Source of the DNA: Rhodospirillaceae bacterium
GTDB taxonomy: Bacteria > Pseudomonadota > Alphaproteobacteria > JAEUKQ01
Direction of reading: 5' to 3'
Length of the DNA: 64,000 bases
Assembly: GCA_016722635.1 (NCBI GenBank)
Contig: JADKIX010000005.1
Span: 1-64,000, forward strand
The notes under the pieces were generated by a model that was given only the letters and a program-made list of their open reading frames with translations, was not told the origin of the DNA and searched no databases. A program made the translations under genes and the position numbers. How positions within the stretch are numbered: position 1 is the first letter of the stretch; each line of letters starts with the position of its first letter. Shown one piece after another: positions 18,521 to 26,767 of this stretch.

Positions 18521-19189
18521 TTATAAGCCGCGGCGGCGATCATCCAGTTTAGCCCAAATGATCCAGGCAATTCCCGCAACCATCAGCAAGGCCGACGCCC
18601 AGGGCCAATATTGACCCAAACGTTCAAAGAACGGCAACGCTGGCGATAAATGCTGCCAGCTGTCATTGATGGCCTGATAAGCGATGGTGCTGCCCGCACC
18701 GGCAGCGATGGCCGTGCCACGGATCGTGCGTGAATGCCACAAACGTTTGGCTTTAGCCTCAACCCCTGCCATCATCAAGCCTTTATCCATGACAGCATTC
18801 GTCATATATTTTTTGGATAAGGCCCCATTTTCCTGCTGGATCATAGCAGCAAGCAAGGCTTTCAAATCCTGATAATCATGCGTATTGATCTTGTCCGTCA
18901 CCTTTCTTTTCATAAGGTTTGCAATGATCAAGGCATAGGTTTTGGTGTCGTTTTCCAAAGGCGGGGCATAGCGGTTGATCATATCAGCAATGGTTTGCAA
19001 CCCATATTTGTCTTGATAGGTGATCAAAACCTTCGCTAAAGCCCTGATCCCGTAAGCCATAGACTTAAATTGGAAAAAATCCTTGTCTGTCTGAACCTCA
19101 GAAAGTCCTTGCCAGGGATCTTGGCTGCGCCTGATATTGCCGGGGTTGTTATTGCGGATGCCGCGCGGCAACTTTGAACTATTGCTCAT
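18521..19189 (-). CDS. Phage endolysin-like protein with C-terminal membrane anchor
   Basis: 222 residues. The N-terminal part carries RGIRNNNPGNIRRSQDPW and FKSMAYGIRALAKVL, the signature of a phage family of muralytic or virion-associated lysozyme-like proteins. The C-terminal 80 residues add two hydrophobic stretches (about 150-172 and 192-213), so this is probably a membrane-tethered lysin. Position upstream of the spanin candidates and downstream of the holin-like gene supports a lysis role. Confidence 0.65.
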   Translation of the reverse strand: MSNSSKLPRGIRNNNPGNIRRSQDPWQGLSEVQTDKDFFQFKSMAYGIRALAKVLITYQDKYGLQTIADMINRYAPPLENDTKTYALIIANLMKRKVTDKINTHDYQDLKALLAAMIQQENGALSKKYMTNAVMDKGLMMAGVEAKAKRLWHSRTIRGTAIAAGAGSTIAYQAINDSWQHLSPALPFFERLGQYWPWASALLMVAGIAWIIWAKLDDRRRGL

Positions 19190-19267
19190 GACGAATATCC
19201 CCTCTCCATTTGAAAAAATGATATTTTTGCCTTCGGTTTTATGGAAATCATTGGCAGTCCCCCACCC

Positions 19268-19492
19268 CTATTTTAACCAGGCTGGCAAATGTTCCATGAC
19301 CCAGGCAACCAGGGCAATGGCGCCTAATAAAACCCCCCCCAGCTTAACCACGGCAAAAGCCGCCCCACGCCCCATATGGAAAGCTTCCCGTAAATGTTCA
19401 ACCGTCAGGCGGATTTGGTGGATATCTTGGGCCATTTGGGTGCTGGTGACTTCGAGTTTGGTCAACCGGTCCCTTTCATGTTCAGTCATCAT
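19268..19492 (-). CDS. Holin-like protein (XhlA-type layout)
   Basis: 74 residues: an N-terminal amphipathic coiled coil (DRLTKLEVTSTQMAQDIHQI) then one membrane segment (about 48-66) and a short tail. This is the layout of XhlA-type holin accessory proteins. AGGAAAA precedes ATG 19492. It is the first gene of the lysis block, just after a terminator. Confidence 0.6.
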   Translation of the reverse strand: MMTEHERDRLTKLEVTSTQMAQDIHQIRLTVEHLREAFHMGRGAAFAVVKLGGVLLGAIALVAWVMEHLPAWLK

Positions 19493-19540
19493 GTTTTCCT
19501 TTAATGTTATGTCTTTTTGGTCGTGATTGATTGAAGGCAG

Positions 19541-19569
19541 ACAAATAAAAAGCCAGCTTAAGGCTGGCC
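19541..19569 (-). terminator. Rho-independent terminator between tail-tip and lysis genes
   Basis: Minus strand: GCCAGC-CTTAA-GCTGGC (19568-19552) followed by TTTTTATTTG. It ends the tail-fibre transcript, so the lysis genes need read-through or their own promoter. Confidence 0.82.
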
Positions 19570-19586
19570 ATTCCTAATAAAGCGGA

Positions 19587-19913
19587 TCATTTCCCAGCCG
19601 TTGAAATAAGGGGAAATGCCAAGGATGATGGATCTGTTGGCATAACGGGCGACCAGGTTGGTTTTGGCGGCGGGGATGCCGGAGGCAAAATATTGGGCGG
19701 TTCGGGATAATAAGTTGCACTCCCCCCATCATAATAGCAACGCTGCCTGATCCAATCCGGTGCATCATTCCTGACCTTAGAAAAAGAACTATCCCCAAGG
19801 CTTGGGTGCAAAGGTGGGGCGGGATAGCCCGGAAAAACCTCAACCACATACCAACGCTCTTCATCGCTATATTCCGCATATTTACGCGGTTCTAATCTGC
19901 AGGCTTTAACCAT
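19587..19913 (-). CDS. Small tail-fibre-associated protein
   Basis: 108 residues, Pro-rich C-terminus, no membrane segment. The N-terminal half resembles the 55-residue product at 20664-20831 (YVVEVFPGYPAPPLHP versus YIKEVYATYPALPMHP). AGGAGA precedes ATG 19913 and the gene follows a glycine-rich fibre gene by 11 bp. A fibre tip or assembly role is inferred from position only. Confidence 0.55.
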   Translation of the reverse strand: MVKACRLEPRKYAEYSDEERWYVVEVFPGYPAPPLHPSLGDSSFSKVRNDAPDWIRQRCYYDGGSATYYPEPPNILPPASPPPKPTWSPVMPTDPSSLAFPLISTAGK

Positions 19914-19924
19914 ATCATCTCTCC

Positions 19925-20671
19925 TTAACTAAATTCATAAACAACACAAAGGCCGCTGCCGCCTGTACCGCCTGCTCTTGTGTCGTTAGTCGAATATTTG
20001 CACAAACCACCACTTCCCCCACCGCCCGAATTAGCATCGGCATTAAGCCCTGTAAAAGAGTCGGCAATTACTTTATTCATTTGACCCATTGCACCGCTGC
20101 CACCAATTGGCATAGCTCCATTACCGCCTGGGAAAGAGGGGCTTATACAGCTATAAATAGAACAAATTTGAAATCCAGAACCGCCCCGCCAGTTAACATC
20201 CCCACCTGTTCCAATTCCACCTTGGGCGGCAGAGCCAGCAGTGGTAGGGCTATTAATAATGCAAGCTTGGCCTCCCTGACCACCGGATGCTGAGCAAAAC
20301 GCACCAAAATAACTAGTGCCGCCAGTTGAGCCATCCGTTGGTGTACTTGCTCCTGCGGTTCCACCTGCACCAATACTTACTGCCTCGGTCGCGCCAAGGG
20401 ATGTTGCTAAAATATATTTTCTACATCCGCCACCTCCAGCCCCAGAAGCACCAGCAGAGCCGTAGCTTGGTCCGGATTCCGATTTAGCCCCACCTCCACC
20501 ACCGCCACCGCCTAACAATTCAACAACGATGTATCTAACATCATTTTGTTTCACCCAATTGCCGCTGGTCGTAAGGGTAGTAATTCGTAGCAATCGTCCG
20601 GAAACATTTACCTTGTCACCTGCTGATTGGGTTAAATCAGCCAGGGGAAAGCCAAAAAAACCGTTATTCAT
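19925..20671 (-). CDS. Glycine-rich phage tail tip/adhesin, copy 1
   Basis: 248 residues. After a conserved N-terminal 60 residues (MNNGFFGFPLADL) comes a glycine-rich region with GGGGGGGG and repeated GGxG patterns, ending GGTGGSGLCVVYEFS. This resembles the polyglycine-sandwich receptor-binding tips of tailed phages. It is a paralogue of the gene at 20844-21584: the first about 60 codons are nearly identical in DNA, while the glycine-rich part differs. That is the pattern of receptor-specificity diversification. Confidence 0.7.
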   Translation of the reverse strand: MNNGFFGFPLADLTQSAGDKVNVSGRLLRITTLTTSGNWVKQNDVRYIVVELLGGGGGGGGAKSESGPSYGSAGASGAGGGGCRKYILATSLGATEAVSIGAGGTAGASTPTDGSTGGTSYFGAFCSASGGQGGQACIINSPTTAGSAAQGGIGTGGDVNWRGGSGFQICSIYSCISPSFPGGNGAMPIGGSGAMGQMNKVIADSFTGLNADANSGGGGSGGLCKYSTNDTRAGGTGGSGLCVVYEFS

Positions 20672-20714
20672 TAGAAATCCCCCCTTCCGCTAACAAATGG
20701 AACCCTTCCGAATT
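20516..20714. repeat. Segmental duplication, copy 1
   Basis: About 199 bp nearly identical to 21429-21628. It covers the 5' end of the glycine-rich gene and the 3' end of the gene before it. A short gene (20664-20831) has thereby acquired the same C-terminal residues as the gene at 21584-21967. Confidence 0.85.
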
Positions 20715-20831
20715 GGTAAGATCGGGGTGCATTGGCAGGGCCGGATAGGTTGCATATACCTCCTTTATATACCAAAGCGGTGTCGACCAATATTGGCGCT
20801 TAAGCTCTAATTGCAAACGTACTGCTTTCAT
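20664..20831 (-). CDS. 55-residue tail-fibre-associated protein
   Basis: A small gene with ATG 20831 and stop TAA 20664-20666, overlapping the next start by 8 nt. The product begins MKAVRLQLELKRQYW and ends NSEGFHLLAEGGISNE. The N-terminus matches the protein at 19587-19913; the C-terminus matches that at 21584-21967. It therefore looks like a recombinant of two neighbouring genes. A GGGAGGG site precedes the start. Confidence 0.55.
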   Translation of the reverse strand: MKAVRLQLELKRQYWSTPLWYIKEVYATYPALPMHPDLTNSEGFHLLAEGGISNE

Positions 20832-20843
20832 ATTTCCCTCCCG

Positions 20844-21584
20844 TTATGAATATTCATAAACAACACAAAGGCCGCTGCCACCATCCCCGCCAGATCGATT
20901 GCTAGCAGCACTATAAGCACTAACTCCACCACCACCACCACCACCAGAATTGGCAGTGGCATCATCACCATCTGAAGCATCAGTAATGTTTTTAAGATTA
21001 TAACCACGCGCCCCTGGCCCACCTATAGGAAGTGCCCCGTTTCCTGCTGGAGCACTTGAGCAATAAGACCCGTATTGCGTTCCAACGTTAAAACCAGGGC
21101 TTCCTCTAAAATTAATATCTCCCCCCATTCCTACGCCGCCAAGGGCAGTGAACCCCGTGACACCCGATGATGCGGAAATAGTATAAAAACCACCCTCCCC
21201 ACCAGATGCGCTGCAGTGCGTCCCAAACGATGTTGTACCGCCCTGACTACCAGAAGTTGGGGTACTCAAGCCGCCCGTCCCTCCTATGCCAATTGTTATG
21301 GCCTCGCTGTCTGCCAAAGCAGTGGCCATGATCTTTTTACGGCAACCCCCACCGCCCGCACCGGAAGCTGCGTTACAGGAAAAATTTGCCACTCCTTGCG
21401 AGCCCCCACCACCCCCACCACCACCCAGCAATTCAACAATAATGTATCCAACATCCTTTTGTTTCACCCAGTTGCCGCTGGTCGTAAGGGTAGTAATTCG
21501 TAGCAATCGTCTGGAAACATTGACCCTGTCACCTGCTGATTTGTTTAAATCAGCCAGGGGAAAGCCAAAAAAACCGTTATTCAT
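20844..21584 (-). CDS. Glycine-rich phage tail tip/adhesin, copy 2
   Basis: 246 residues, same layout as copy 1: N-terminal MNNGFFGFPLADL, then GGGGGGGG, a glycine-rich sandwich with CSASGGEGG, ending GGDGGSGLCVVYEYS. It starts at ATG 21584, sharing one base with the stop of the preceding gene (TAATG). It probably binds a host surface receptor; the two copies may give two specificities or a backup. Confidence 0.7.
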   Translation of the reverse strand: MNNGFFGFPLADLNKSAGDRVNVSRRLLRITTLTTSGNWVKQKDVGYIIVELLGGGGGGGGSQGVANFSCNAASGAGGGGCRKKIMATALADSEAITIGIGGTGGLSTPTSGSQGGTTSFGTHCSASGGEGGFYTISASSGVTGFTALGGVGMGGDINFRGSPGFNVGTQYGSYCSSAPAGNGALPIGGPGARGYNLKNITDASDGDDATANSGGGGGGGVSAYSAASNRSGGDGGSGLCVVYEYS

Positions 21585-21628
21585 TAGAAATCCCCCCCTT
21601 CCGCTAACAAATGGAACCCTTCCGAATT
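21429..21628. repeat. Segmental duplication, copy 2
   Basis: Partner of 20516-20714. It differs mainly by scattered substitutions and one C more in the CCCCCC run. It lies at the junction of the genes at 21584-21967 and 20844-21584. Confidence 0.85.
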
Positions 21629-21967
21629 ATGGGTTGAGGCCCGCAAACTATGGTTGGGTGGCAGCATCAAACCACCGGCAAAAGTCACTAGTTCCCGGAA
21701 AGCCTTCACACTGGCACTTGGAATAACGGCGGTTACGGATATTTCCTCAAGCAGCCTTGTCCGCACCCCATCATGGATGAACAACCGCACCATGCCCGCT
21801 GTGGTGCCGGTGGTTGCGGTAACGCGCAACCGCTCCAGTCGCGATCCGTTTGAGCCTGCGGTAAAAACAGTTTCCATCATGCCGCTGCCATCGCGGGCCG
21901 TGTTGCCGAAAATCAGGGCAGCGCTGGATTGACGGGGTTTATTGGCAAATTCTGGTTTTGTAGCCAT
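21584..21967 (-). CDS. Phage tail-fibre region protein, about 127 residues
   Basis: No named family recognised. The pattern (PRQSSAALIFGNTARDGSG, GSNGSRLERLRVTATTGTTAGMVRLFIHDG, LPPNHSLRAST) is that of a small beta-sandwich found in tail-fibre loci. GGAGA precedes ATG 21967. It is coupled to the glycine-rich tip gene by TAATG, and its last residues are copied in the 55-residue protein downstream. Confidence 0.6.
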   Translation of the reverse strand: MATKPEFANKPRQSSAALIFGNTARDGSGMMETVFTAGSNGSRLERLRVTATTGTTAGMVRLFIHDGVRTRLLEEISVTAVIPSASVKAFRELVTFAGGLMLPPNHSLRASTHNSEGFHLLAEGGDF

Positions 21968-22003
21968 TTTATGTTCTCCAATTAAGGGTTAAAATACAGG
22001 GGA

Positions 22004-22618
22004 TTAAAGAAAAGATTGTTGCTGGTAAATGTGGACACCAACCGCTTCCAGATTATCCAGGGCATCTATGGCAGTTATGGCGCCCGTGCCGCCTTGGTTA
22101 ATCGATAATGGCAGGCCAACCGCCCCCAAGCTGCCAATGTCAGCCACTTCAATGGCGGTACCGGTGGCGTTCCACCGCCAAAACTTGCTGGCCCCAGGCT
22201 CGGGGATGGTAATGCCCGATAGGGGTGAGGATACGGGCAAGGTAAGAGAGCGGCCTAAGATTTCCGCCAGTTCCTGGGTGATGACGGTGAGGCGGTCAAG
22301 CGCCCGTTCATGGGTTTCGGCGGGGAAAGGATCATTGGGCGTATAATCCACCAATTGGGTGCGCGCTGTATCGCGCCGCACGGTGATGGTGACACCCGCC
22401 GCCGGTGGTTGGTTAGAGGTCAAGGTACCAATGGCACCATTACCGCCAGCCACGGCGTAATCAGCCCCCAAAACCTTGCGGATTTCCCTGGAGCTGATGG
22501 TATCCCGTTCAATCACCTCGATTTCATCGGCATCAAAGAAAACAAAGGGGATGGCAAAATTGCGGGTCATGCCATCCCCTCTATAAGCAATGCGGCTGAT
22601 CATGGTGTTGATAGTCAT
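22004..22618 (-). CDS. Tail fibre protein with T7-type N-terminal domain
   Basis: From ATG 22618 (AAGGAG 6 nt upstream) the 204-residue product has the phage T7 gp17 N-terminal pattern: a tail-attachment domain with YRGDGMTRNFAIPFVFF, DYAVAGG, VTITVRRDTARTQLVDY and DPFPAETHERALDRLT. A short segment reading INQGGTGAITAIDALDNL follows. It is much shorter than a full fibre, so the receptor-binding part is probably supplied by the glycine-rich proteins downstream. Confidence 0.8.
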   Translation of the reverse strand: MTINTMISRIAYRGDGMTRNFAIPFVFFDADEIEVIERDTISSREIRKVLGADYAVAGGNGAIGTLTSNQPPAAGVTITVRRDTARTQLVDYTPNDPFPAETHERALDRLTVITQELAEILGRSLTLPVSSPLSGITIPEPGASKFWRWNATGTAIEVADIGSLGAVGLPLSINQGGTGAITAIDALDNLEAVGVHIYQQQSFL

Positions 22619-22636
22619 GGCTAACTCCTTTTCTGA

Positions 22637-22667
22637 AAATAAAAAAACCCGCCTTAATTGGCGGGTT
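22637..22667 (-). terminator. Rho-independent terminator upstream of the tail-fibre gene
   Basis: Minus strand: AACCCGCC-AATTAA-GGCGGGTT followed by TTTTTATTTT. It closes the transcript of the membrane protein gene at 22806-23135, just before the fibre ribosome site. Confidence 0.85.
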
Positions 22668-22805
22668 GGTAACATTTAGATTTTCTTGGTTAGAATAGGC
22701 TTGGGTCGCAAGGTTGCAGAAAGCGCTAAAAACCCCGCTTATTGTTGAGAATCAACAACATTTTGATGAAATGATTGGGGAGATTGACAGATCAAGCGCA
22801 AGCAA

Positions 22806-23135
22806 TTACAGCGATGAATCCTCGTCAACCAAGGTGCGCTGGCGGCGTTTCTCGGTCAATTTAGAGAAAATCCGGGCCACAAAAGTCATGATCGCCCCTG
22901 CCACTATATAAGCGATGACGCGCTTGGCCATTTGCCCGGTGGTCATTTCAATCATGACCGTGCCAGTACGGCCTTGGATTAAGCGTTCCACGACAAAACA
23001 CAACACCCACAAGCCAATCGAAATCAGTTGGGCCGACCACCAATAGCGGCATAGTATGGCCGCGATGCCGGAGCCAAGGGCTGCAAAAGACACCGAAAAA
23101 ACCCCCACCATAATCCACCATATTTCAACCAGCAT
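22806..23135 (-). CDS. Small polytopic membrane protein in prophage
   Basis: 109 residues with three or four hydrophobic segments (about 5-28, 33-50, 68-86) and a charged C-terminal tail (KLTEKRRQRTLVDEDSSL). GGAGAG lies 8 nt before the ATG. No family recognised. A second holin or another membrane factor is possible from position and topology. Confidence 0.5.
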   Translation of the reverse strand: MLVEIWWIMVGVFSVSFAALGSGIAAILCRYWWSAQLISIGLWVLCFVVERLIQGRTGTVMIEMTTGQMAKRVIAYIVAGAIMTFVARIFSKLTEKRRQRTLVDEDSSL

Positions 23136-23423
23136 CAGGCTCTCCTTAGCAAATAGAATATAACCTTAAGGTTATTAAAATTAGGATGGCAAACCCGATT
23201 ATTTCAGCAAAAAAATCGGCATCTGCCAGCCTGTATTATTTGTATCTGGTTTCTATGCAGTTGTAAACAGGCGGCATGTTAAGGCTGATTGGGGATTAAA
23301 TGCTAATCCATTTTTACAAACCTTATCGCCACAATCATACAGCTATTTCCCAACAGGCCAAGCAACCAAAATCATTGACCAGCGGACAAGATGTTGATCA
23401 GGCCGCTAAAACCCTTTGACACC

Positions 23424-23658
23424 CTACAAATCCCCCTTATGCACAGTTAAAAAACGCTTCAGCACACCGCCCGCATCGCCCTCAAGACCGCCGCCGCAAC
23501 CGGTAAACAGATCGCCATCATTTATTTTAATCGCCTGTTCACCACCTTGCCAATAAAAAGTTAGGTGTTGCTCATAATTGATTTCTTCGATTGGTTGATG
23601 GTCAGGCGGATGACAGGGCAATCAAGGATAAAAAGATAAAAATCAGTTTTTTAGGCAC
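23424..23658 (-). pseudogene. Frameshifted small lipoprotein gene
   Basis: From GTG 23658 (AGGAA upstream) the frame encodes a lipoprotein signal peptide, PKKLIFIFLSLIALSSA, and meets TGA exactly where the lipobox Cys should be. The +1 frame then runs open for a Cys-containing mature part ending VHKGDL. A +1 shift at GCC TGA C would join the two. It is probably a broken gene; the sequence alone cannot exclude programmed +1 frameshifting. Confidence 0.45.
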
Positions 23659-23737
23659 AGGTTGTTCACTTCCTGATAGTGGTCTCACCGCCTGGCCGCC
23701 CGTTTAAGGCAGCCAAGCGGTGATGATAGGATATGTT

Positions 23738-24109
23738 TTAGAAACAGCCGCTTTCGTCAAACTGGGCGGGTTGGCGGCGGACATTACCAGCCACTTCCGC
23801 GTTGAAATCAGCCTGCTGCACGATAGTGCCAACGATATCAAAGGTCACTTCACATAGAACGCCGTGACCATTGGGTGACGGGAGGCGATAGACAAAGTTT
23901 TGCGCGCCCATGGTGGTGTTGCGGCTGCTGAAAGGCGCCCCAAATTTTGCCAAGATTTGTTCCTGGTTTTTACCAACCCACGGGGTTAAATAATTGCGGT
24001 AATAGGTGGATTTGCGTTTTTCATATTGCAACGGATCATTCTTATCGCTAGCACAACCAGCCAGTGTTAGCAGGCTGGCGCCCATCAGGGCCAAGATTAT
24101 CTTCTTCAT
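23738..24109 (-). CDS. Lipoprotein of a local paralogue family, member 1
   Basis: 123 residues from ATG 24109 (AAGGAA upstream). Lipobox LAGC at about residue 18. The mature part has WVGKNQEQILAKFGAP, a central YRLPSPN segment and a final GCF. The same W-G-GAP-C-GCF pattern appears in the next two genes and in the plus-strand remnant at 25913-26242. The layout recalls SmpA/BamE-like lipoproteins, but that similarity is weak. Confidence 0.7.
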   Translation of the reverse strand: MKKIILALMGASLLTLAGCASDKNDPLQYEKRKSTYYRNYLTPWVGKNQEQILAKFGAPFSSRNTTMGAQNFVYRLPSPNGHGVLCEVTFDIVGTIVQQADFNAEVAGNVRRQPAQFDESGCF

Positions 24110-24209
24110 TTTTATTCCTTTCAAATTCCGCCGTGGAAGGGGGGTGGGCTGCCGCTAAATGCGGGTTGGCCATTCCCACTCCTGTATCATAGACGCCTAA
24201 TCATAGCAT

Positions 24210-24587
24210 TTAAAAGCAGCCATCGCCATTAAAATAAGCCCGCCGCACCACACCACCACGGATTTCAAAGGTTTCCTGGCAGAAAGATTGGCTGGTATAA
24301 GTTTGGCCGCCATAACAATTATAGGGCCAGCGGTTAAAAGCACTGGGGTAACAATTGCCCGGGGTGCTGCTGGTTTCAATTTGGCTGCGGCGATAGGTTA
24401 GGTAGCGGCTGCCCTGGCTGTCATAAAAACTGCTGGGGGCGCCCAAATTGACAACCAACGCGGCCTCGGGCTTGCCCACCCACTGGTTCAATTTGCCTAC
24501 ATAAACAGCCTGCATTTCCTCATAGCTTTGGCAACCGGCCAGGGCTAATAAGCCAACCCCGAACAGACCTGCAAATATTTTTTTCAT
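24210..24587 (-). CDS. Lipoprotein of a local paralogue family, member 2
   Basis: 125 residues from ATG 24587 with GGAG upstream. Lipobox LAGC (about 18), mature part WVGKPEAALVVNLGAP, FYDSQGSRYLTYRRSQIE, then CQETFEIRGGVV and a final GDGCF. Very close to member 3. Probably anchored in the outer or inner membrane facing the periplasm; function unknown. Confidence 0.72.
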   Translation of the reverse strand: MKKIFAGLFGVGLLALAGCQSYEEMQAVYVGKLNQWVGKPEAALVVNLGAPSSFYDSQGSRYLTYRRSQIETSSTPGNCYPSAFNRWPYNCYGGQTYTSQSFCQETFEIRGGVVRRAYFNGDGCF

Positions 24588-24667
24588 GATGGCTCCTTTC
24601 ATCTCACGAACGGTCAATGGCAGCAATCGATCCGCAACCCACCTGATTGCTACAGCCATTGTACCAT

Positions 24668-25035
24668 TTAAAAGCAGCCATCGCCATCAAAATTGGCGCG
24701 CCGCACCACGCCAGCGCGGATTGCAAAGCTTTCCTGGCACATATATTGGTTGCTGATCACCTCACCGCCATAACAAAAACGGCCGAACAGGCCCATTTCA
24801 CAATCGGCTGGCACGCGGGTGCTTTCGATGCGGACGCGGCGATAGGTTAAAAAGCGGCTGCCCTGGCGGTCATAGAAATTGGTGGGGGCGCCAAGGGTGG
24901 CCACTAGCGCGGCCTCAGGCTTGCCTACCCACCCATTGATTTTTTCCACATAAACGGCCTGGCGTTCCTGATAGCTTTGGCAGGCGGCCAAGGCCGATAA
25001 GAACAAGAATGTTAGGGGGCAAATATTTTGTTCAT
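24668..25035 (-). pseudogene. Lipoprotein paralogue 3 with a one-base loss in a C run
   Basis: Reading from ATG 25035, MNKIFAP meets a stop at once. Adding one C to the CCCCC run (GGGGG on the plus strand near 25014-25018) restores an ideal signal peptide, FLFLSALAAC, and 112 further residues nearly identical in pattern to member 2, ending GDGCF. The gene is off as sequenced. A homopolymer at this point is a classic site for phase variation or sequencing error. Confidence 0.65.
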
Positions 25036-25339
25036 TTTTATTCTTTACAGCAGAAAAAGGGCGAAAAAATTGTAATTTCTTACTCTTTACCAGAGGAAAA
25101 AAAAGGCCTTGTAAATTCCGATTCTATAGCTTCCCTATCCGCGTTTTTCACCCATAAAACCCTCTGTTTGATATATCTGACCCTTCAAGCATTGGGGGCA
25201 GATTTCGCGGGTTAACATTTTTTAAAAACAGCACCGGTTTTTTATGAAAAGCCAGGGCGATACCTCCCTCAGCTATCCGAAAAATCTTAGGCAAGCCCTT
25301 TCCTTTTTAACCTGTCATGATCAGGCATAGCCATGCTGG
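25036..25339. other. Gap downstream of the lipoprotein pair
   Basis: About 300 bp, AT-rich. I see no convincing gene, RNA or repeat. The minus-strand promoter of the three-lipoprotein row probably lies near its left side. Confidence 0.4.
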
Positions 25340-25534
25340 TTAAGGCGCGGCTGGTTGCGGGAAAGGCGGCGGTACGGGGCCAGCGGGTGGCAATTGATCA
25401 GATGGGTTGTTTTTTTGCCATTCGGCTGCACGCTCTTCCCAGGTTTGACAGCCATTCCCCGTAGCAGATAGCTTGCAACAACCCGCCAGCATCCATAAAC
25501 TGAAAATAATCATAAGGGGGAAAGTTTTCTTCAT
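25340..25534 (-). CDS. Small Pro-rich lipoprotein
   Basis: 64 residues. Signal peptide with lipobox LAGC (about residue 19), then CKLSATGNGCQTWEERAAEW and a Pro-rich end (PPAGPVPPPFPQP). Its ATG overlaps the stop of the 45-residue lipoprotein upstream by 4 nt. Short proline-rich lipoproteins in prophages can be Rz1-type spanins, but this one is far from the lysis genes, so the role is open. Confidence 0.6.
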   Translation of the reverse strand: MKKTFPLMIIFSLWMLAGCCKLSATGNGCQTWEERAAEWQKNNPSDQLPPAGPVPPPFPQPAAP

Positions 25535-25668
25535 GGATTGATGACCTCCAGTGAATGAGGTTTCACCTCAGCTGGAAACGGCAAGCCCGTCCGCCTCTCC
25601 GGCGGCCTGCAATCCCCGCAACAAGCCCCTAAAGCCAATAGGCTAAATATCAGAACGATGTTTTTCAT
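25531..25668 (-). CDS. 45-residue lipoprotein
   Basis: Short gene with AAGGAG 9 nt before ATG 25668. The product has MKNIVLIFSLLALGA then Cys (lipobox LGAC), followed by CGDCRPPERR. It ends at TGA 25531-25533, inside the ATGA overlap with the next lipoprotein gene, so the two are coupled. Confidence 0.6.
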   Translation of the reverse strand: MKNIVLIFSLLALGACCGDCRPPERRTGLPFPAEVKPHSLEVINP

Positions 25669-25912
25669 CAAACATCACTCCTTCCCCAAAAACCGCTTAT
25701 CAATAAGCTGACCCTACCAGAAAACCTCGGGCAGGTCTAGGGTTGGGGGTAAAAATACTGATTTTGGGGAAATAAAAATGAGATTTATTGTCATAAAAAC
25801 ACCCCCTAGACAAGCGGATCAGCTGTTATTAAGGTGTGGGATTGATGGGTAAGTTGTTTAACTCACCCGATCAAAGAATGACCAAAATACTGCCAGCCAA
25901 GGAGCAAGCCCC

Positions 25913-26242
25913 ATGAAACACCAAACCCGTTTGATTACCGCCAGCCTAAGCGCCCTATTCCTGTTGGTTGGGTGTCAGTCAACAGTTCTAAAGAAGATAT
26001 TTTGCCAAATTAGATTCCTGGAAAGGTCAAACTGATCAGCTTTATTAGCTGAAAGAGGAGCACCTGATCAAATCTTTGAATCTGGAAATACTAAGATATT
26101 TAACTTATCTTCCTTCTTAAACCATGAAGAACGGTCACATTGTTATAGTGGTTCTAGTGCGACTTCGACAATTATATTGTAAAGAAATTTTAATAGCAAT
26201 AAAATCACTGAAACTAAAGCTGAAGGAAATGATTGCTTATAG
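25913..26242 (+). pseudogene. Decayed lipoprotein paralogue 4 on the opposite strand
   Basis: ATG 25913 with AAGGAG upstream encodes a good lipoprotein signal peptide (lipobox LVGC). Frameshifts follow, but in changing frames one reads FAKLDSWKGQTDQL, then AERGAPDQIFESGN, and finally TETKAEGNDCL before TAG 26240-26242. The W-KG-GAP-C order matches the minus-strand lipoproteins at 23738-25035. At least two indels and one stop separate the pieces. Confidence 0.6.
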
Positions 26243-26299
26243 TATAGATATTTTATTATTCATTTCTTTAAAAACACTCCACGGCTATTTAAAATAGTC

Positions 26300-26767
26300 T
26301 TATTCTTTTGTTAAAGGCTTCGGAGGTTTTGGATCATTACGCCTATTATTATTATCAATCCCCGTCAATAAACTGCTGCCCACGCCCAACGCGCCGGTGA
26401 CAATGCCTAAATTGCCAGCGCGTTTGCTGGCTTTGGCCTGCCAGCGCAGCTGGCTGGATTGCACATTGCCCTGGTAGCGGTCGGCCAGGATGTTCCATTC
26501 GCTATCCCCCCGTTGGTCGGTTAAACTATCCAGCGCACTGCCGCCCATCTGCACGCCGCGCGCCCCTGCCCCCAACCGTTGTTGCGCCAATTGCCGTTCC
26601 GCCACATTCCGCTGCTGCTGTTCATGCAACCGGGTTTGCTGGTCATTCACCTTGGCCTGGTATTTATACATGCTGGCCTGCGACCGGCTTTGCTGAAAAT
26701 CACCCGCCACCTTAAAGGCCTGGCCCGCCGCCCCCATCACCAATCCACCCATTGCTATGCTGCACAT
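26300..26767 (-). CDS. Internal virion protein (T7 gp14-like)
   Basis: 155 residues with an N-terminal MCSIAMGGLVMGAAGQ (typical MC plus hydrophobic start), then a long Gln/Arg-rich helix (NDQQTRLHEQQQRNVAERQLA), GVQMGGSALDSL and WQAKASKRAGNLG. This matches gp14-type internal virion proteins, which leave the capsid with the DNA and form part of the trans-envelope channel in podoviruses. GGAGG lies upstream of ATG 26767. From 26768 to 27029 nothing is visible. Confidence 0.7.
   Translation of the reverse strand: MCSIAMGGLVMGAAGQAFKVAGDFQQSRSQASMYKYQAKVNDQQTRLHEQQQRNVAERQLAQQRLGAGARGVQMGGSALDSLTDQRGDSEWNILADRYQGNVQSSQLRWQAKASKRAGNLGIVTGALGVGSSLLTGIDNNNRRNDPKPPKPLTKE

Noticed and set aside
19925..21584. 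Repeats in the glycine-rich genes as a CRISPR or tandem-repeat array
   Set aside because: The repetition is low-complexity glycine coding (GGN codons) without regular spacing.
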